NCBI GenBank assembly: GCA_027314515.1
Contig: DAHVAR010000055.1
Location: 21,017-85,016 of the forward strand
Reading direction: 5' to 3'
Origin: Actinomycetota bacterium
GTDB taxonomy: Bacteria; Actinomycetota; Actinomycetes; Streptosporangiales; Streptosporangiaceae
DNA: 64,000 nucleotides
Each line of letters begins with the position of its first letter. Position 1 is the stretch's first letter. A program made the position numbers and the translations under genes. Shown piece after piece: positions 45,456 through 54,613 of this stretch. A model generated the notes under the pieces. The model ran no database searches, was not told where the DNA came from, and worked only from the letters and a program-made list of their open reading frames with translations.

Positions 45456-46715
45456 GTGGACGGCATCGTGGCAGGCCATGCGAGGGCCTGCGCCTTGCCC
45501 GGGCCAACAGGTGCGGAGTCAGCCGGTCCCTGGCCAGCTAGTACCGGGCCAGCCGGTCCCGGGCCAGCTAGTACCGGGCCAGCTAGTACCGGGCAGCCTG
45601 GTGGCATACCGATAGCCGAGCCGGGCGACGCCAGCTGCGATCTGGTATCTGCCGACGACCTGCCGGACGGCCTGGTGATCGCTGACCACAAGGGCAAGAT
45701 CACCGTCTTCAACCGTGCGGCCGCGCGGCTGACCGGGATCAGCCAGGCGCTGGCGATCGGCCGGGACGTACGCCAGGTACTGCCGTTCCGTGACAACCAG
45801 GACCGCTCCTGGTGGACGCTGTGCGAGCCGTACGGCGGGCTGTTGACCCGGACGCGGCATCCGGAACTCCCGCTGTACCTGCCGGACGGCACCGAATTGC
45901 TGGTCACCGTCGGCTACGTGCGGACGCCGCGCTGGCGTGGCCCGCGGGAGGGCTGGTCCCGTGCGCCGGGCGAGGTGCAGCGGCTGGCGATCTCGCTGCG
46001 CAGCGCGGAGCAGCGCTCGCGGCTCGAGCGGAGCCGGGCCGACCTGGTGTCGACGGTCGCGCACGAACTGCGCTCGCCGCTGACCAGCGTTAAGGGCTTC
46101 ACCGCGACCCTGCTGGCCAAGTGGCCCCGCTTCACCGACGATCAGAAGCGGGTCATGCTGGAAACCGTCAATGCCGACGCCGACCGGGTTACCCGCCTGA
46201 TCACCGAACTGCTGGACGTATCGAGGATCGAGGCCGGCCGGATCGAGATCCACCGGGAGATCGTCGACATTCCGAGTCGAGCCCTCAAGATCATAAGCGG
46301 CCGGATCGCGGCCGGCGATCCTCCGGAGCGATACCAGGTCGAGGTCGCGCCTGGGCTGCCCGAGGTCTGGCTCGACGGCGACAAGGTAGACCAGATCCTG
46401 GCAAACCTTATTGAGAACGCCGTCCGGCACGGGGCTGGTACCGTTACTACCGTGGTGGAGCCAGCGGTGGTAGCGGGGGTTCCTGGCGTGGCCGTAGCGG
46501 TCCGCGACCAGGGTCCTGGCATCGCGCCCGAGGTAGCGCCCCGTGTCTTCGCCCGGTTCTGGCGGGCGAAGCGCCGCGGCGGCGCGGGTCTTGGCCTGTT
46601 CATCGTCAAGGGCCTGGTTGAGGCGCACGGCGGGGAGATCGTCGTGCAGCAGGCACCAGGGGGCGGGGCTGAGTTCCGATTTACCATGCCCGCCGGGACG
46701 CCTGAGTTCGGCTAG
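45456..46715 (+). CDS. soluble PAS-domain sensor histidine kinase
   Basis: Two-component sensor, about 419 aa, without TM segments. After a low-complexity N-terminus with a five-residue repeat (ASTGP type) comes a PAS domain (DLVSADDLPDGLVIADHKGK...). A HisKA domain with H-box VSTVAHELRSPL (His203) follows, then HATPase_c with ILANLIENAVRHG (N), VRDQGPGIA (G1), FARFWRA (F) and GGAGLGLFIVKG (G2). GTG 45456 has GGAGG 10 nt upstream; TTG 45408 is the longer alternative. No response regulator lies in the window, so it is an orphan. It sits between tsnR-like and pheS, as in streptomycetes. Signal unknown. Confidence 0.88.
   Translation: MDGIVAGHARACALPGPTGAESAGPWPASTGPAGPGPASTGPASTGQPGGIPIAEPGDASCDLVSADDLPDGLVIADHKGKITVFNRAAARLTGISQALAIGRDVRQVLPFRDNQDRSWWTLCEPYGGLLTRTRHPELPLYLPDGTELLVTVGYVRTPRWRGPREGWSRAPGEVQRLAISLRSAEQRSRLERSRADLVSTVAHELRSPLTSVKGFTATLLAKWPRFTDDQKRVMLETVNADADRVTRLITELLDVSRIEAGRIEIHREIVDIPSRALKIISGRIAAGDPPERYQVEVAPGLPEVWLDGDKVDQILANLIENAVRHGAGTVTTVVEPAVVAGVPGVAVAVRDQGPGIAPEVAPRVFARFWRAKRRGGAGLGLFIVKGLVEAHGGEIVVQQAPGGGAEFRFTMPAGTPEFG
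45523..45595 (+). repeat. 15-bp coding repeats near the kinase start
   Basis: Units at 45523, 45538, 45553, 45568 and partial 45583, alternating CCGGTCCCGGGCCAG and CTAGTACCGGGCCAG forms; five codons each, in frame. Confidence 0.88.
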
Positions 46716-46900
46716 CCGGCGGGCCTGTTGAGGCTGCCTGTCTTCCTGGCGCCCTGCCGCGTAGCCGGACAATGACTGCTGGCGGCTGGAGCACGCGTAC
46801 CCGGCCGGTCGCGCCGGGCCCGCGTAACCGGGGCTGATCGGCCGGATTACCGCGCTGACAGCCCTTCCCGATGCCACTGACCGCAGGAGATGTCACACCG

Positions 46901-48028
46901 ATGTCTGCACCGAATAAGGCTTATGACCCAGTGGAGGCGGCGACGCTGTCTGCCGGGGAACTGCAGCGCATGCAGGCCGATGCGCTGGCGGCTATCGCGG
47001 CCGCCGCCAATCTCGATGAGCTCAAGACCGCCAGGCTCGCGCACGCCGGCGACCGGGCGCCGCTCACGCTGGCGAATGCGGAGATCGGAGCGCTTCCCCC
47101 GGCGGCACGGGCCGACGCCGGCAAGCGGGTCGGCACGGCCCGCGCCGCGGTGCGGGCGGCACTGGTGCAGCGCCAGGCCGATCTCGAAGCCGAGCGGGAC
47201 CGGCGGGTGCTCGTCGACGAAGCCGTGGACGTCACCTTGCCCTGGGACCGGCCGATGTCGCTGGACGGTGCGCGGCATCCGGTCACCACCGTCGGCGAGC
47301 GCCTGGCCGACGTGTTCGTCAGCATGGGCTATGAGATCGCCGAGGGTCCCGAGGTCGAGGCCGAGTGGTACAACTTCGACGCGCTGAACTTCCCGCCGGA
47401 CCACCCGGCGCGGGAAATGCAGGACACGATCTTCGTCGCCGGCGCCGAGCCGGGCGAGCGGTCCGGGATGGTGCTGCGCACGCACACCTCGCCGGTCCAG
47501 ATCCGGGCGATGCTGACCAGGCCGCTGCCGCTGTACGTGGTGAGCCCCGGCAAGTGCTACCGCAGCGACGCGCTCGACGCGACGCACAGCCCGGTCTTCC
47601 ACCAGATCGAGTGCCTGGCCGTGGATGAGGGCCTGACGATGGCGGACCTGCGCGGCGCGATCAACGCGTTCGTCGAGGCCATGTTCGGCGAGGGGCTGCA
47701 GACCAGGCTACGGCCGGACTTCTTCCCTTTCACCGAGCCGTCGGCGGACGTGTCCATGCAGTGCCATGTCTGCCGCGGCGCGTCCGCCCAGCCTGGCGGG
47801 CAGCCATGCCGGGTATGCCGGTCGCAGGGCTGGATCGAGCTCGCCGGGTGCGGGATGGTCAATCCGCGGGTGCTGGTCGCGTGCGGCATCGATCCGGACC
47901 GTTACAGCGGGTTCGCGTTCGGGCTGGGCATCGAACGGTCGGTCCTGGTGAGGCACGGCGTGGCCGACATCCGGGACACGCTCGAGGGCGACGTGCGGTT
48001 CAGCCGCGCCTTCGGAATGGAGGCGTGA
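46901..48028 (+). CDS. pheS: phenylalanyl-tRNA synthetase alpha subunit
   Basis: Catalytic subunit of the alpha2-beta2 enzyme, 375 aa. An N-terminal coiled coil (about 10-95) leads to the class II core with ATHSPVFHQIECLAVDEG (motif 2) and the end block GLGIERSVLVRHGVADIR (motif 3). ATG 46901 is preferred: AGGAG at 46885-46889 is 11 nt upstream, whereas ATG 46871 has no ribosome site. TGATG overlap with pheT. Confidence 0.95.
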   Translation: MSAPNKAYDPVEAATLSAGELQRMQADALAAIAAAANLDELKTARLAHAGDRAPLTLANAEIGALPPAARADAGKRVGTARAAVRAALVQRQADLEAERDRRVLVDEAVDVTLPWDRPMSLDGARHPVTTVGERLADVFVSMGYEIAEGPEVEAEWYNFDALNFPPDHPAREMQDTIFVAGAEPGERSGMVLRTHTSPVQIRAMLTRPLPLYVVSPGKCYRSDALDATHSPVFHQIECLAVDEGLTMADLRGAINAFVEAMFGEGLQTRLRPDFFPFTEPSADVSMQCHVCRGASAQPGGQPCRVCRSQGWIELAGCGMVNPRVLVACGIDPDRYSGFAFGLGIERSVLVRHGVADIRDTLEGDVRFSRAFGMEA

Positions 48029-50664
48029 TGCGGCTACCGCTGTCCTGGCTGCTGGAGTATGCGGCCATCGACGTATCGCCGGACGACGCCGACGGCGTCG
48101 CTGACCTGTCCCGGCGGCTGACGGCGTGCGGGCTGGAGGTCGAGTCGGTCGAGCCCGTCGGCCACGACATCTCGGGGGTCGTTGTCGCCGAGGTGCTCGA
48201 CGTGGCGGAGCTGACTGGCTTCAGCAAGCCGATCAGGTACTGCCGGGTGTCCATCGCTGACGGGCAGCAGCGGCACGTGATCTGCGGGGCGCGGAACTTT
48301 GCGGCCGGCGACCGGGTCGCGCTGGCACTGCCGGGAGCCATGCTGCCGGGCGGATTCGAGATCGGCGCGCGCAAGACCTACGGCCGGGTATCGGAAGGGA
48401 TGATCTGCTCGGCACTGGAGCTGGCCGTCGGCGAGGACCATTCCGGGATCATGGTGCTGCCGGCGGACGCGCCGCTTGGTGCCGACTTCGTGACCTATGC
48501 CGGGCTGCGCGACGTGGTCTTCGACATCAACGTCACCCCGGACAAGGGCTTCGCCCTGTCGGTCCGGGGCGTGGCGCGGGAGCTGGCGATCTCCTGCCAG
48601 GTCCCGTTCACCGACCCGGCTGACGTGGGCTTGCCTGCCGATGCCACTGCGACGTCGCCGGAAGTGCATCCGGTCAGCATCGAGGACACGACGGCCTGCG
48701 ACCGGATCGTGCTGCGCGAGGTGCGCGGGATCGACCCGGCCACGCCGACGCCGCTGGCCATGAAGATAAGGCTGGCCAGGGCAGGGCAACGGTCGGTGTC
48801 GCTCGCGGTCGACGTCACTAATTACCTGATGCTCGAGCTCGGGCAACCGCTGCATGCCTTCGACCGGGCGCGGTTGCACGGGCCGGTCGTGGTCCGGCGC
48901 GCCCAGCCGGGGGAGAAGCTCGAGACACTCGATCACGTGGTCAGGACGCTGGATCCCGAGGACATCCTGATTACCGACGAGTCAGGCCCGATCTCGCTGG
49001 CAGGCACCATGGGCGGCGTCGCCACCGAGGTGTCGGACTCCTCGCATGACGTGGTCATCGAGGCTGCGCACTTCTCCGCCCGCGGCATCGCGAGGATGAG
49101 CCGGCGGCACAAGCTCGGCTCCGAGGCCTCGGCCAGGTTCGAGCGCGGCGTGGACCCGCAGTTGCCGCATCGCGCGTCGGCCAGGGCGACCACAATGCTG
49201 GCAGCGCTCGGCGGCGGTACCGTCGTGCCCGGCTGCTCCTTCGCCGGCGCGGAGATCGAGCCGGTCAGGATCGCGATGGCCGCGGACTACCCGGACCGGC
49301 TGGCGGGCCTGGTGTACGGGCTGGAGACCGTGCAGAAGCGGTTGCGCGAGGTTGGCTGCGCGGTCGCGCACATGCCCGGCTCGGCTGCGGACCGGTCGGA
49401 TGGTGCCGGAGCCGGAAGCGGCGCAGCCGCCGGCGGGGGCGAGGGCGCGGCGAGGCCTGACCACGGACGGCACGACAGGCCGGACCTGACGCTGCTGGTC
49501 ACGGCGCCCTCCTGGCGGCCTGACCTGACCGACCCCGCTGACCTGGCAGAGGAGGTGATCCGGCTCGAGGGCTACCAGAACATCCCGGCCCGAGCCGTCC
49601 GGGCTGTGGGCGGCCGGGGCCTCACCGGACGGCAGCGGCTACGCCGTTCTCTCAGCAGGGCACTGGCCGCTGACGGTTACGTCGAGGTGATCTGCTCACC
49701 GTTCACCTCGGTACTTGACTTCGACCGGCTGCAACTGCCGGCCGGCGACCAGCGCCGGCAGGCAGTGCGGCTGGCCAACCCGCTCAGCGATGACGAGCCG
49801 CTGATGCGGACCACGCTGTTGCCGGGCATCTTCCGCACCCTTGCCCGGAACCTGGGCCGCGGCTTCACCGACGTGTCGCTCTACGAGCTCGGCATGGTTT
49901 TCCGCCCGAAGTCCGGTGCCCCGCCGCTCGCGCCCATCCTGCCGGTAGACCGTGCTCCGACGGAGCAGGAGGTCGCCCGGCTCGGCGCCGCGCTGCCGGA
50001 CCAGCCGTTGCACGTCGCCGCAGTGATGACCGGCAATGCCGAGCCGGCCGGCTACTGGGGCGCGGGGCGCCCGGCTGGCTGGCAGGACGCGATCGAGGCG
50101 GCCCGGCTGGTACTGCGCTCGAGCCGGCTGACCTTCAGCGTGCGGGCTGATCAGCATCAGCCCTGGCATCCGGGCCGGTGCGCGGCGATAGTGATCGGTA
50201 CCGAGCAGGGTCAGGAGTGGCTGGCCGGCCACGCTGGCGAACTGCATCCGCGAGTCATTGCGGCGTTCGGCCTGCCGGCCCGGACATCGGCGATGGAGCT
50301 CGACCTGTCGGTAATCACGGCTGCCGCGGACGCGGCCGGGCCCGTTCAGCCACCGTCGCTGTGGAGTTACCCGCTGGCCGTCCAGGACGTGGCGCTCGTG
50401 GTGCCGCAAGCGGTTCCGGCGGCGGATGTGGAGCGGGCGCTGGCCGCCGGCGCGGCCGCAGCCGGCGACGTGCGGCTGGAATCGCTGAGCCTGTTCGACC
50501 TCTACACCGGCGGTCAGGTCGGCGAGGGGTTCAAGTCGCTGGCCTACACGCTGCGGTTCCGTGCACCGGACCGGACGCTGACCGCGGAAGAGGTCAGGGG
50601 AGCCAGGGACGCCGCAGTCGCTGAGGCGGCCAGGCAGACCGGAGCAGTGCAGCGCGGCGGGTAG
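48028..50664 (+). CDS. pheT: phenylalanyl-tRNA synthetase beta subunit
   Basis: The 878-aa beta subunit binds tRNA-Phe and edits Tyr. It starts MRLPLSWLLEY, then has the EMAP/tRNA-binding domain (about 40-150), the B3/B4 editing domain, B5 domain (about 420-520), catalytic-like core and the C-terminal FDX-ACB domain (SLWSYPLAVQDVALVVP). A Gly/Ala/Asp-rich insertion of about 40 residues (about 448-488) interrupts the B5 region. Start coupled to pheS by TGATG. Confidence 0.95.
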   Translation: MRLPLSWLLEYAAIDVSPDDADGVADLSRRLTACGLEVESVEPVGHDISGVVVAEVLDVAELTGFSKPIRYCRVSIADGQQRHVICGARNFAAGDRVALALPGAMLPGGFEIGARKTYGRVSEGMICSALELAVGEDHSGIMVLPADAPLGADFVTYAGLRDVVFDINVTPDKGFALSVRGVARELAISCQVPFTDPADVGLPADATATSPEVHPVSIEDTTACDRIVLREVRGIDPATPTPLAMKIRLARAGQRSVSLAVDVTNYLMLELGQPLHAFDRARLHGPVVVRRAQPGEKLETLDHVVRTLDPEDILITDESGPISLAGTMGGVATEVSDSSHDVVIEAAHFSARGIARMSRRHKLGSEASARFERGVDPQLPHRASARATTMLAALGGGTVVPGCSFAGAEIEPVRIAMAADYPDRLAGLVYGLETVQKRLREVGCAVAHMPGSAADRSDGAGAGSGAAAGGGEGAARPDHGRHDRPDLTLLVTAPSWRPDLTDPADLAEEVIRLEGYQNIPARAVRAVGGRGLTGRQRLRRSLSRALAADGYVEVICSPFTSVLDFDRLQLPAGDQRRQAVRLANPLSDDEPLMRTTLLPGIFRTLARNLGRGFTDVSLYELGMVFRPKSGAPPLAPILPVDRAPTEQEVARLGAALPDQPLHVAAVMTGNAEPAGYWGAGRPAGWQDAIEAARLVLRSSRLTFSVRADQHQPWHPGRCAAIVIGTEQGQEWLAGHAGELHPRVIAAFGLPARTSAMELDLSVITAAADAAGPVQPPSLWSYPLAVQDVALVVPQAVPAADVERALAAGAAAAGDVRLESLSLFDLYTGGQVGEGFKSLAYTLRFRAPDRTLTAEEVRGARDAAVAEAARQTGAVQRGG

Positions 50665-50686
50665 GCCGCGGCACTGGCGATGATCT

Positions 50687-50724
50687 GGGAGACTTGCGCA
50701 GGCCAGCGCGTGCGCACGTCTCCC
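50687..50724. terminator. bidirectional hairpin between convergent pheT and lipoprotein genes
   Basis: GGGAGAC-T-TGCGCA (50687-50700) pairs with TGCGCA-C-GTCTCCC (50711-50724) with one T/C mismatch, 10-nt loop. It sits 22 nt past pheT and about 50 nt past the oppositely oriented lipoprotein gene. Confidence 0.7.
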
Positions 50725-50776
50725 GGCTCAGCCAACCGCCGCCGGACCGTGGGCGAGCAGCGCGGGCAAGCTGCCG

Positions 50777-51187
50777 TCAGCTCGGCGAGGCCTTCAGGAC
50801 CGCCAGGATCTCGGTGCCCTTCCTGGCGCACTTGGAGGTATCGCCGGTCTTCAGCAGTTCGGGCGTCGAGTAGCCCTGGCAGGTCCAGCCGCTGACGGTC
50901 ACCGGGCCGCCGCCGCCGTTGCCGGGCGCGTCGCCGTTCTCGATTGCCCTGGCATAGCTCCGCTCCACCGCCATGGCGGCGGAGCACGAGACGGTGCCGC
51001 GGTAGATCTCAACCTCGACCGGCACATTGGCCGCGGTACGGCTGGTGCCGCAGTTCTGGACCGTGGCTGCGCTCGACTTCGGCCCGCCGCAGCCCGCCAG
51101 CACCAGCGTGCCCCCGATAAGCGCGGCAGCCAGGCTGAGCGAGAAGGCTAGCCGCTGGCCAGCGGCCCGGCTCCGGCGGACGTGCAT
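50777..51187 (-). CDS. small secreted lipoprotein of unknown function
   Basis: The 136-aa precursor has a signal peptide (RRSRAAGQRLAFSLSLAAALIGG) and a lipobox LAGC with the lipidated Cys33, so it should be anchored outside the membrane. The mature part is about 100 residues with four Cys that could form disulfides (NCGTS, VSCS, TCQG, KCAR). ATG 51187 is chosen: GGGAG lies 9 nt upstream and it places the signal correctly; the longer frame to 51262 does not. I do not recognise the family. Divergent from argC. Confidence 0.8.
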   Translation of the reverse strand: MHVRRSRAAGQRLAFSLSLAAALIGGTLVLAGCGGPKSSAATVQNCGTSRTAANVPVEVEIYRGTVSCSAAMAVERSYARAIENGDAPGNGGGGPVTVSGWTCQGYSTPELLKTGDTSKCARKGTEILAVLKASPS

Positions 51188-51345
51188 GGGCCGAATCTCC
51201 CTTCTCTGGCAATCACGCCGTCTGGCAGCGAAAGCCCGCCCGCGCGATGCCGCGATACCCACGGCACACCCTAGCCGTTACCTGGCTTCTCAGAACCCTT
51301 TCGGCGCCTTTGTTCTAGCCAACTGCCGATGCGGACGCCTCGGGG

Positions 51346-51380
51346 TTGCATATTCAACCAGACACCTGCATAATGATGCA
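51346..51380 (+). promoter_or_regulatory. argC promoter overlapped by two ARG boxes
   Basis: TTGCAT (51346-51351), 17-nt spacer, CATAAT (51369-51374) is the best promoter match seen in the window. It overlaps two ArgR-like sites: TTGCATATTCAA (51346-51357) and the palindrome TGCATAATGATGCA (51367-51380), whose centres are 22 bp apart, two helical turns. ArgR with arginine would therefore cover both -35 and -10. ArgR itself is encoded in this operon (56800-57363), giving feedback. Confidence 0.8.
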
Positions 51381-51450
51381 AGATAGCTGTCACTAAGACT
51401 GCCTGACCGGTGACAGCACCCACGTCCGCTGAAGCGCTGGAGGGCCGAGC

Positions 51451-52530
51451 ATGGGTGCGCGGGTAGCCGTCGCCGGCGCGAGCGGGTACGCAGGCGGCGA
51501 GCTGCTGAGACTGCTGGCCGGGCATCCAGGGCTTGACATCGCGGCGGTGACGGCGGGCGCGAGCGCCGGAAAGACCGTCGGGGAGTTGCACCCGCACCTG
51601 GCGGGGCTGCCCGCCGTCGGCGAGCTGACCCTGCAGACGCCCGATCGGGCCGAGTTCGCCGCGTGCGACCTGGTCTTCCTCGCACTTCCGGCCGGCCAGT
51701 CCGCTGCGGTCGCGAGCGCGATCCCCGGCAGCGTGAAGATCGTGGACCTCGGCCCCGACTTCCGGCTGGCCGATCCGTGCGCGTGGGATCGCCACTACCC
51801 GGGCACGCACGCCGGCCGCTGGGTCACCGGACTGCCGGAGCTGCCCGGCGCCCGTCCGGCGATCCGGACCGCCAGCCGGGTCGCCGCTCCCGGCTGTTAC
51901 GCGACCGCGGCGATGCTCGCGCTCGTGCCGCTGGCGGCAGCCGGCCTGACCGACCCGGCCGACGTGGTGGTCGTGGCCGCGTCCGGGACATCGGGCGCGG
52001 GCCGGTCGCTGCGGACTGACCTGCTCGGCAGCGAGGTGATGGGATCGGCGTCGGCCTACGCGGCCGGCGGCGTGCACCGGCACACCCCGGAGATCGAGCA
52101 GGCGCTGGCTGAGGCGACCGCGCGCGGGCAGGCTGCTGATGCCGACGTCCAGCCCGTTCCCGCCGTGCGGGTGAGCTTTACCCCCGTGCTCGCGCCGATG
52201 TCCCGCGGCATCCTGGCGACCTGCACCGCGAAGCTCACCGCGCCCGCGGTCACGACCGGTGAGCTGCGCCAGGCGATCGCCGACAGCTACCGGGGCGAGC
52301 CCTTCATCACCCTGCTCCCGGTCGGCAGCTGGCCGGCCACCGCATCGGTATCCGGGTCGAACGGCGTGCACATCCAGGCCGCCGCGGATGAGCGGGCCGG
52401 CCGCGCAGTCATCGTTGCCGCGATCGACAACCTCGGCAAGGGTGCCGCCGGGCAGGCCATCCAGGATGCGAACCTCATGCTCGGCTTGCCCGAGACAGCA
52501 GGCCTGACCGCGATCGGAGTCGCACCATGA
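51451..52530 (+). CDS. argC: N-acetyl-gamma-glutamyl-phosphate reductase
   Basis: NADPH-dependent third step of arginine synthesis. The 359-aa protein has the nucleotide loop [14 protein letters not shown] and catalytic Cys149 in [14 protein letters not shown] at 51439-51444 is 6 nt before the ATG. First gene of argCJBDFRG; ATGA overlap with argJ. Confidence 0.97.
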   Translation: MGARVAVAGASGYAGGELLRLLAGHPGLDIAAVTAGASAGKTVGELHPHLAGLPAVGELTLQTPDRAEFAACDLVFLALPAGQSAAVASAIPGSVKIVDLGPDFRLADPCAWDRHYPGTHAGRWVTGLPELPGARPAIRTASRVAAPGCYATAAMLALVPLAAAGLTDPADVVVVAASGTSGAGRSLRTDLLGSEVMGSASAYAAGGVHRHTPEIEQALAEATARGQAADADVQPVPAVRVSFTPVLAPMSRGILATCTAKLTAPAVTTGELRQAIADSYRGEPFITLLPVGSWPATASVSGSNGVHIQAAADERAGRAVIVAAIDNLGKGAAGQAIQDANLMLGLPETAGLTAIGVAP

Positions 52531-53678
52531 GCGTCACCACCCCGCTCGGCTTCCGGGCCGCTGGCGTCGCGGCCGGCCTTAAGAAGTCCGGACTGCCCGA
52601 CGTGGCCGTTGTCATCAACGACGGCCCGAGCGCGGCGGCGGCCGGCGTCTTCACTGCCAACCGCGTCAAAGCTGCGCCAGTGCTGTGGAGCCAGCAGGTG
52701 CTGGCGGGCGGCGCCGTCCGGGCGGTCGTGCTGAACTCCGGCGGCGCGAACGCGTGTACCGGGCCGGCCGGGTTCGCCGACACCCACCGCACCGCCGAGC
52801 ACCTGGCCGCCTTGCTCGGCATCGGCGCCGGTGAGGTCGCGGTGTGCTCGACCGGGCTGATCGGGGAGCGGCTGCCGCTGGAAGGGCTGCTGGCCGGCGT
52901 GACGGCGGCCACGGGGCGGGCAGCAGCGGACGGCGGCCTTGCCGCAGCCGATGCGATCCGGACCACTGACACCGTCGCCAAGACCGTGACGGTGACCGGC
53001 GCCGGCTACCAGATCGGCGGCATGGCCAAGGGAGCTGGCATGCTCGCGCCGTCCCTCGCCACCATGCTCGCGGTGCTGACGACCGACGCCGACCTGCGGC
53101 CGGCTGTCCTGGACGCTGCGCTTCGGGCGGCCACCACCACGACTTTCGACCGGCTCGATACCGACGGCTGCATGTCCACCAACGACACAGTGCTGTTGCT
53201 GGCCAGCGGCGCGAGCGGCACGACGCCGGACCCAGCCGAGTTCACCGCCCTGCTGGCCACGGCGTGCGCGGACCTCGCCAGCCAGTTGCAAGCGGACGCC
53301 GAGGGCGCAACCAAGGCGATCACGATCGAGGTGACCGGGGCGGCCAGCGAGCCGGATGCGGTCGAGGCGGGCCGCGCGGTCGCGCGCAGCGACCTGCTCA
53401 AGTGCGCGATCCACGGTGAGGATCCGAACTGGGGCCGGGTGCTTGCGGCCGTCGGGACCACCAGCGCGGTGTTCGAGCCGGACCAGCTGAGCGTCGCCAT
53501 CAACGGCGTCTGGGTGTGCAAGTCCGGCGCGGCGGGCGAGGACCGGTCGGCGGTGGACCTGCGGCCACGTCAGGTGACAATCACCGTCGACCTCGCGGCC
53601 GGCTCGCACACGGCGGCGATCAAGACGACCGACCTGACGGCCGCGTACGTGCACGAGAATTCGGCGTACTCGACATGA
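52527..53678 (+). CDS. argJ: bifunctional glutamate N-acetyltransferase/ornithine acetyltransferase
   Basis: Recycles acetyl groups from N-acetylornithine to glutamate. The 383-aa precursor shows KGAGMLAP and the self-cleavage site LATML (Ala/Thr bond), which yields alpha and beta chains with Thr as nucleophile, and the C-terminal [10 protein letters not shown] block. Presence of ArgJ means no separate ArgE is needed. ATGA overlaps on both sides. Confidence 0.97.
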   Translation: MSVTTPLGFRAAGVAAGLKKSGLPDVAVVINDGPSAAAAGVFTANRVKAAPVLWSQQVLAGGAVRAVVLNSGGANACTGPAGFADTHRTAEHLAALLGIGAGEVAVCSTGLIGERLPLEGLLAGVTAATGRAAADGGLAAADAIRTTDTVAKTVTVTGAGYQIGGMAKGAGMLAPSLATMLAVLTTDADLRPAVLDAALRAATTTTFDRLDTDGCMSTNDTVLLLASGASGTTPDPAEFTALLATACADLASQLQADAEGATKAITIEVTGAASEPDAVEAGRAVARSDLLKCAIHGEDPNWGRVLAAVGTTSAVFEPDQLSVAINGVWVCKSGAAGEDRSAVDLRPRQVTITVDLAAGSHTAAIKTTDLTAAYVHENSAYST

Positions 53679-54613
53679 CGGCGGGAACGGGCGGTACCGA
53701 GGCTGCCCGCAAGGCAGCCACCCTGATCGAGGCGCTGCCGTGGCTCGAGCGGTTCCATGGCGCGACAGTCGTGCTGAAGTACGGCGGCAACGCGATGACC
53801 GATCACTCGCTACGGCGCTCGTTCGCGCGGGACGTGGTGTTCCTGCGGTATGCCGGGCTGCGGCCGGTGGTCGTGCACGGCGGCGGTCCGCAGATCAACG
53901 CTCACCTGGAGCGGCTGGGGATGCGCTCCACATTCCGGGCAGGGCTCCGGGTGACGACGCCGGAGACCATGGACGTCGTCCGCATGGTGCTCACCGGGCA
54001 GGTCAACCGGGAGATAGTCGGGCTGATCAACGAGCACGGGCCGTTCGCGGTGGGGCTCTCCGGGGAGGACGCGCACCTGCTGACCGCGCGGCGAGTGCAG
54101 GCCGAGGTGGCCGGCGAGCTCGTCGACATCGGCGAGGTCGGCGAGGTCGAGTCGGTGAACCCGGGGGCGGTGACCGCGCTGCTGGCAGACGGCCGGATCC
54201 CGGTCATCTCGAGCGTCGCCCGCAGCGCCGACAACGGCGTGCTGAACGTGAACGCCGACACCGCGGCCGCCGCCCTCGCGGTCGAGTTGCGCGCCGCCAA
54301 GCTTGTGCTGCTGACGGACGTGGCCGGGTTGTACCCGAAGTGGTCAGGCGCCGACGCCGCCAGCGCAATGCAGGCCAGGCCGTTCAGCCGGCTGACCGCA
54401 GCCGAGCTCGCGGAGCTGATGCCGGGCCTGTCAGACGGCATGTTGCCGAAGATGGCCGCCTGTCTGGCGGCTGTGCGCGGCGGCGTGCCGCAAGCCCACG
54501 TACTGGACGGCCGGCTGCCGCACGCGATCCTGCTGGAGATCTTCACCGACTCCGGGATCGGAACCATGATCGTCCCGAATTCAAGTCCTGGAGCAAGCGA
54601 TGTCAGCCACTGA
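53675..54613 (+). CDS. argB: acetylglutamate kinase
   Basis: Phosphorylates N-acetylglutamate. The 312-aa product has [18 protein letters not shown] and the C-terminal nucleotide-binding [20 protein letters not shown]. The N-terminal helix (about 10-28) is of the kind that forms arginine-sensitive hexamers, suggesting feedback inhibition (inference). ATG 53675 overlaps the argJ stop by ATGA. The 3' end overlaps argD by 14 nt. Confidence 0.96.
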   Translation: MTAGTGGTEAARKAATLIEALPWLERFHGATVVLKYGGNAMTDHSLRRSFARDVVFLRYAGLRPVVVHGGGPQINAHLERLGMRSTFRAGLRVTTPETMDVVRMVLTGQVNREIVGLINEHGPFAVGLSGEDAHLLTARRVQAEVAGELVDIGEVGEVESVNPGAVTALLADGRIPVISSVARSADNGVLNVNADTAAAALAVELRAAKLVLLTDVAGLYPKWSGADAASAMQARPFSRLTAAELAELMPGLSDGMLPKMAACLAAVRGGVPQAHVLDGRLPHAILLEIFTDSGIGTMIVPNSSPGASDVSH

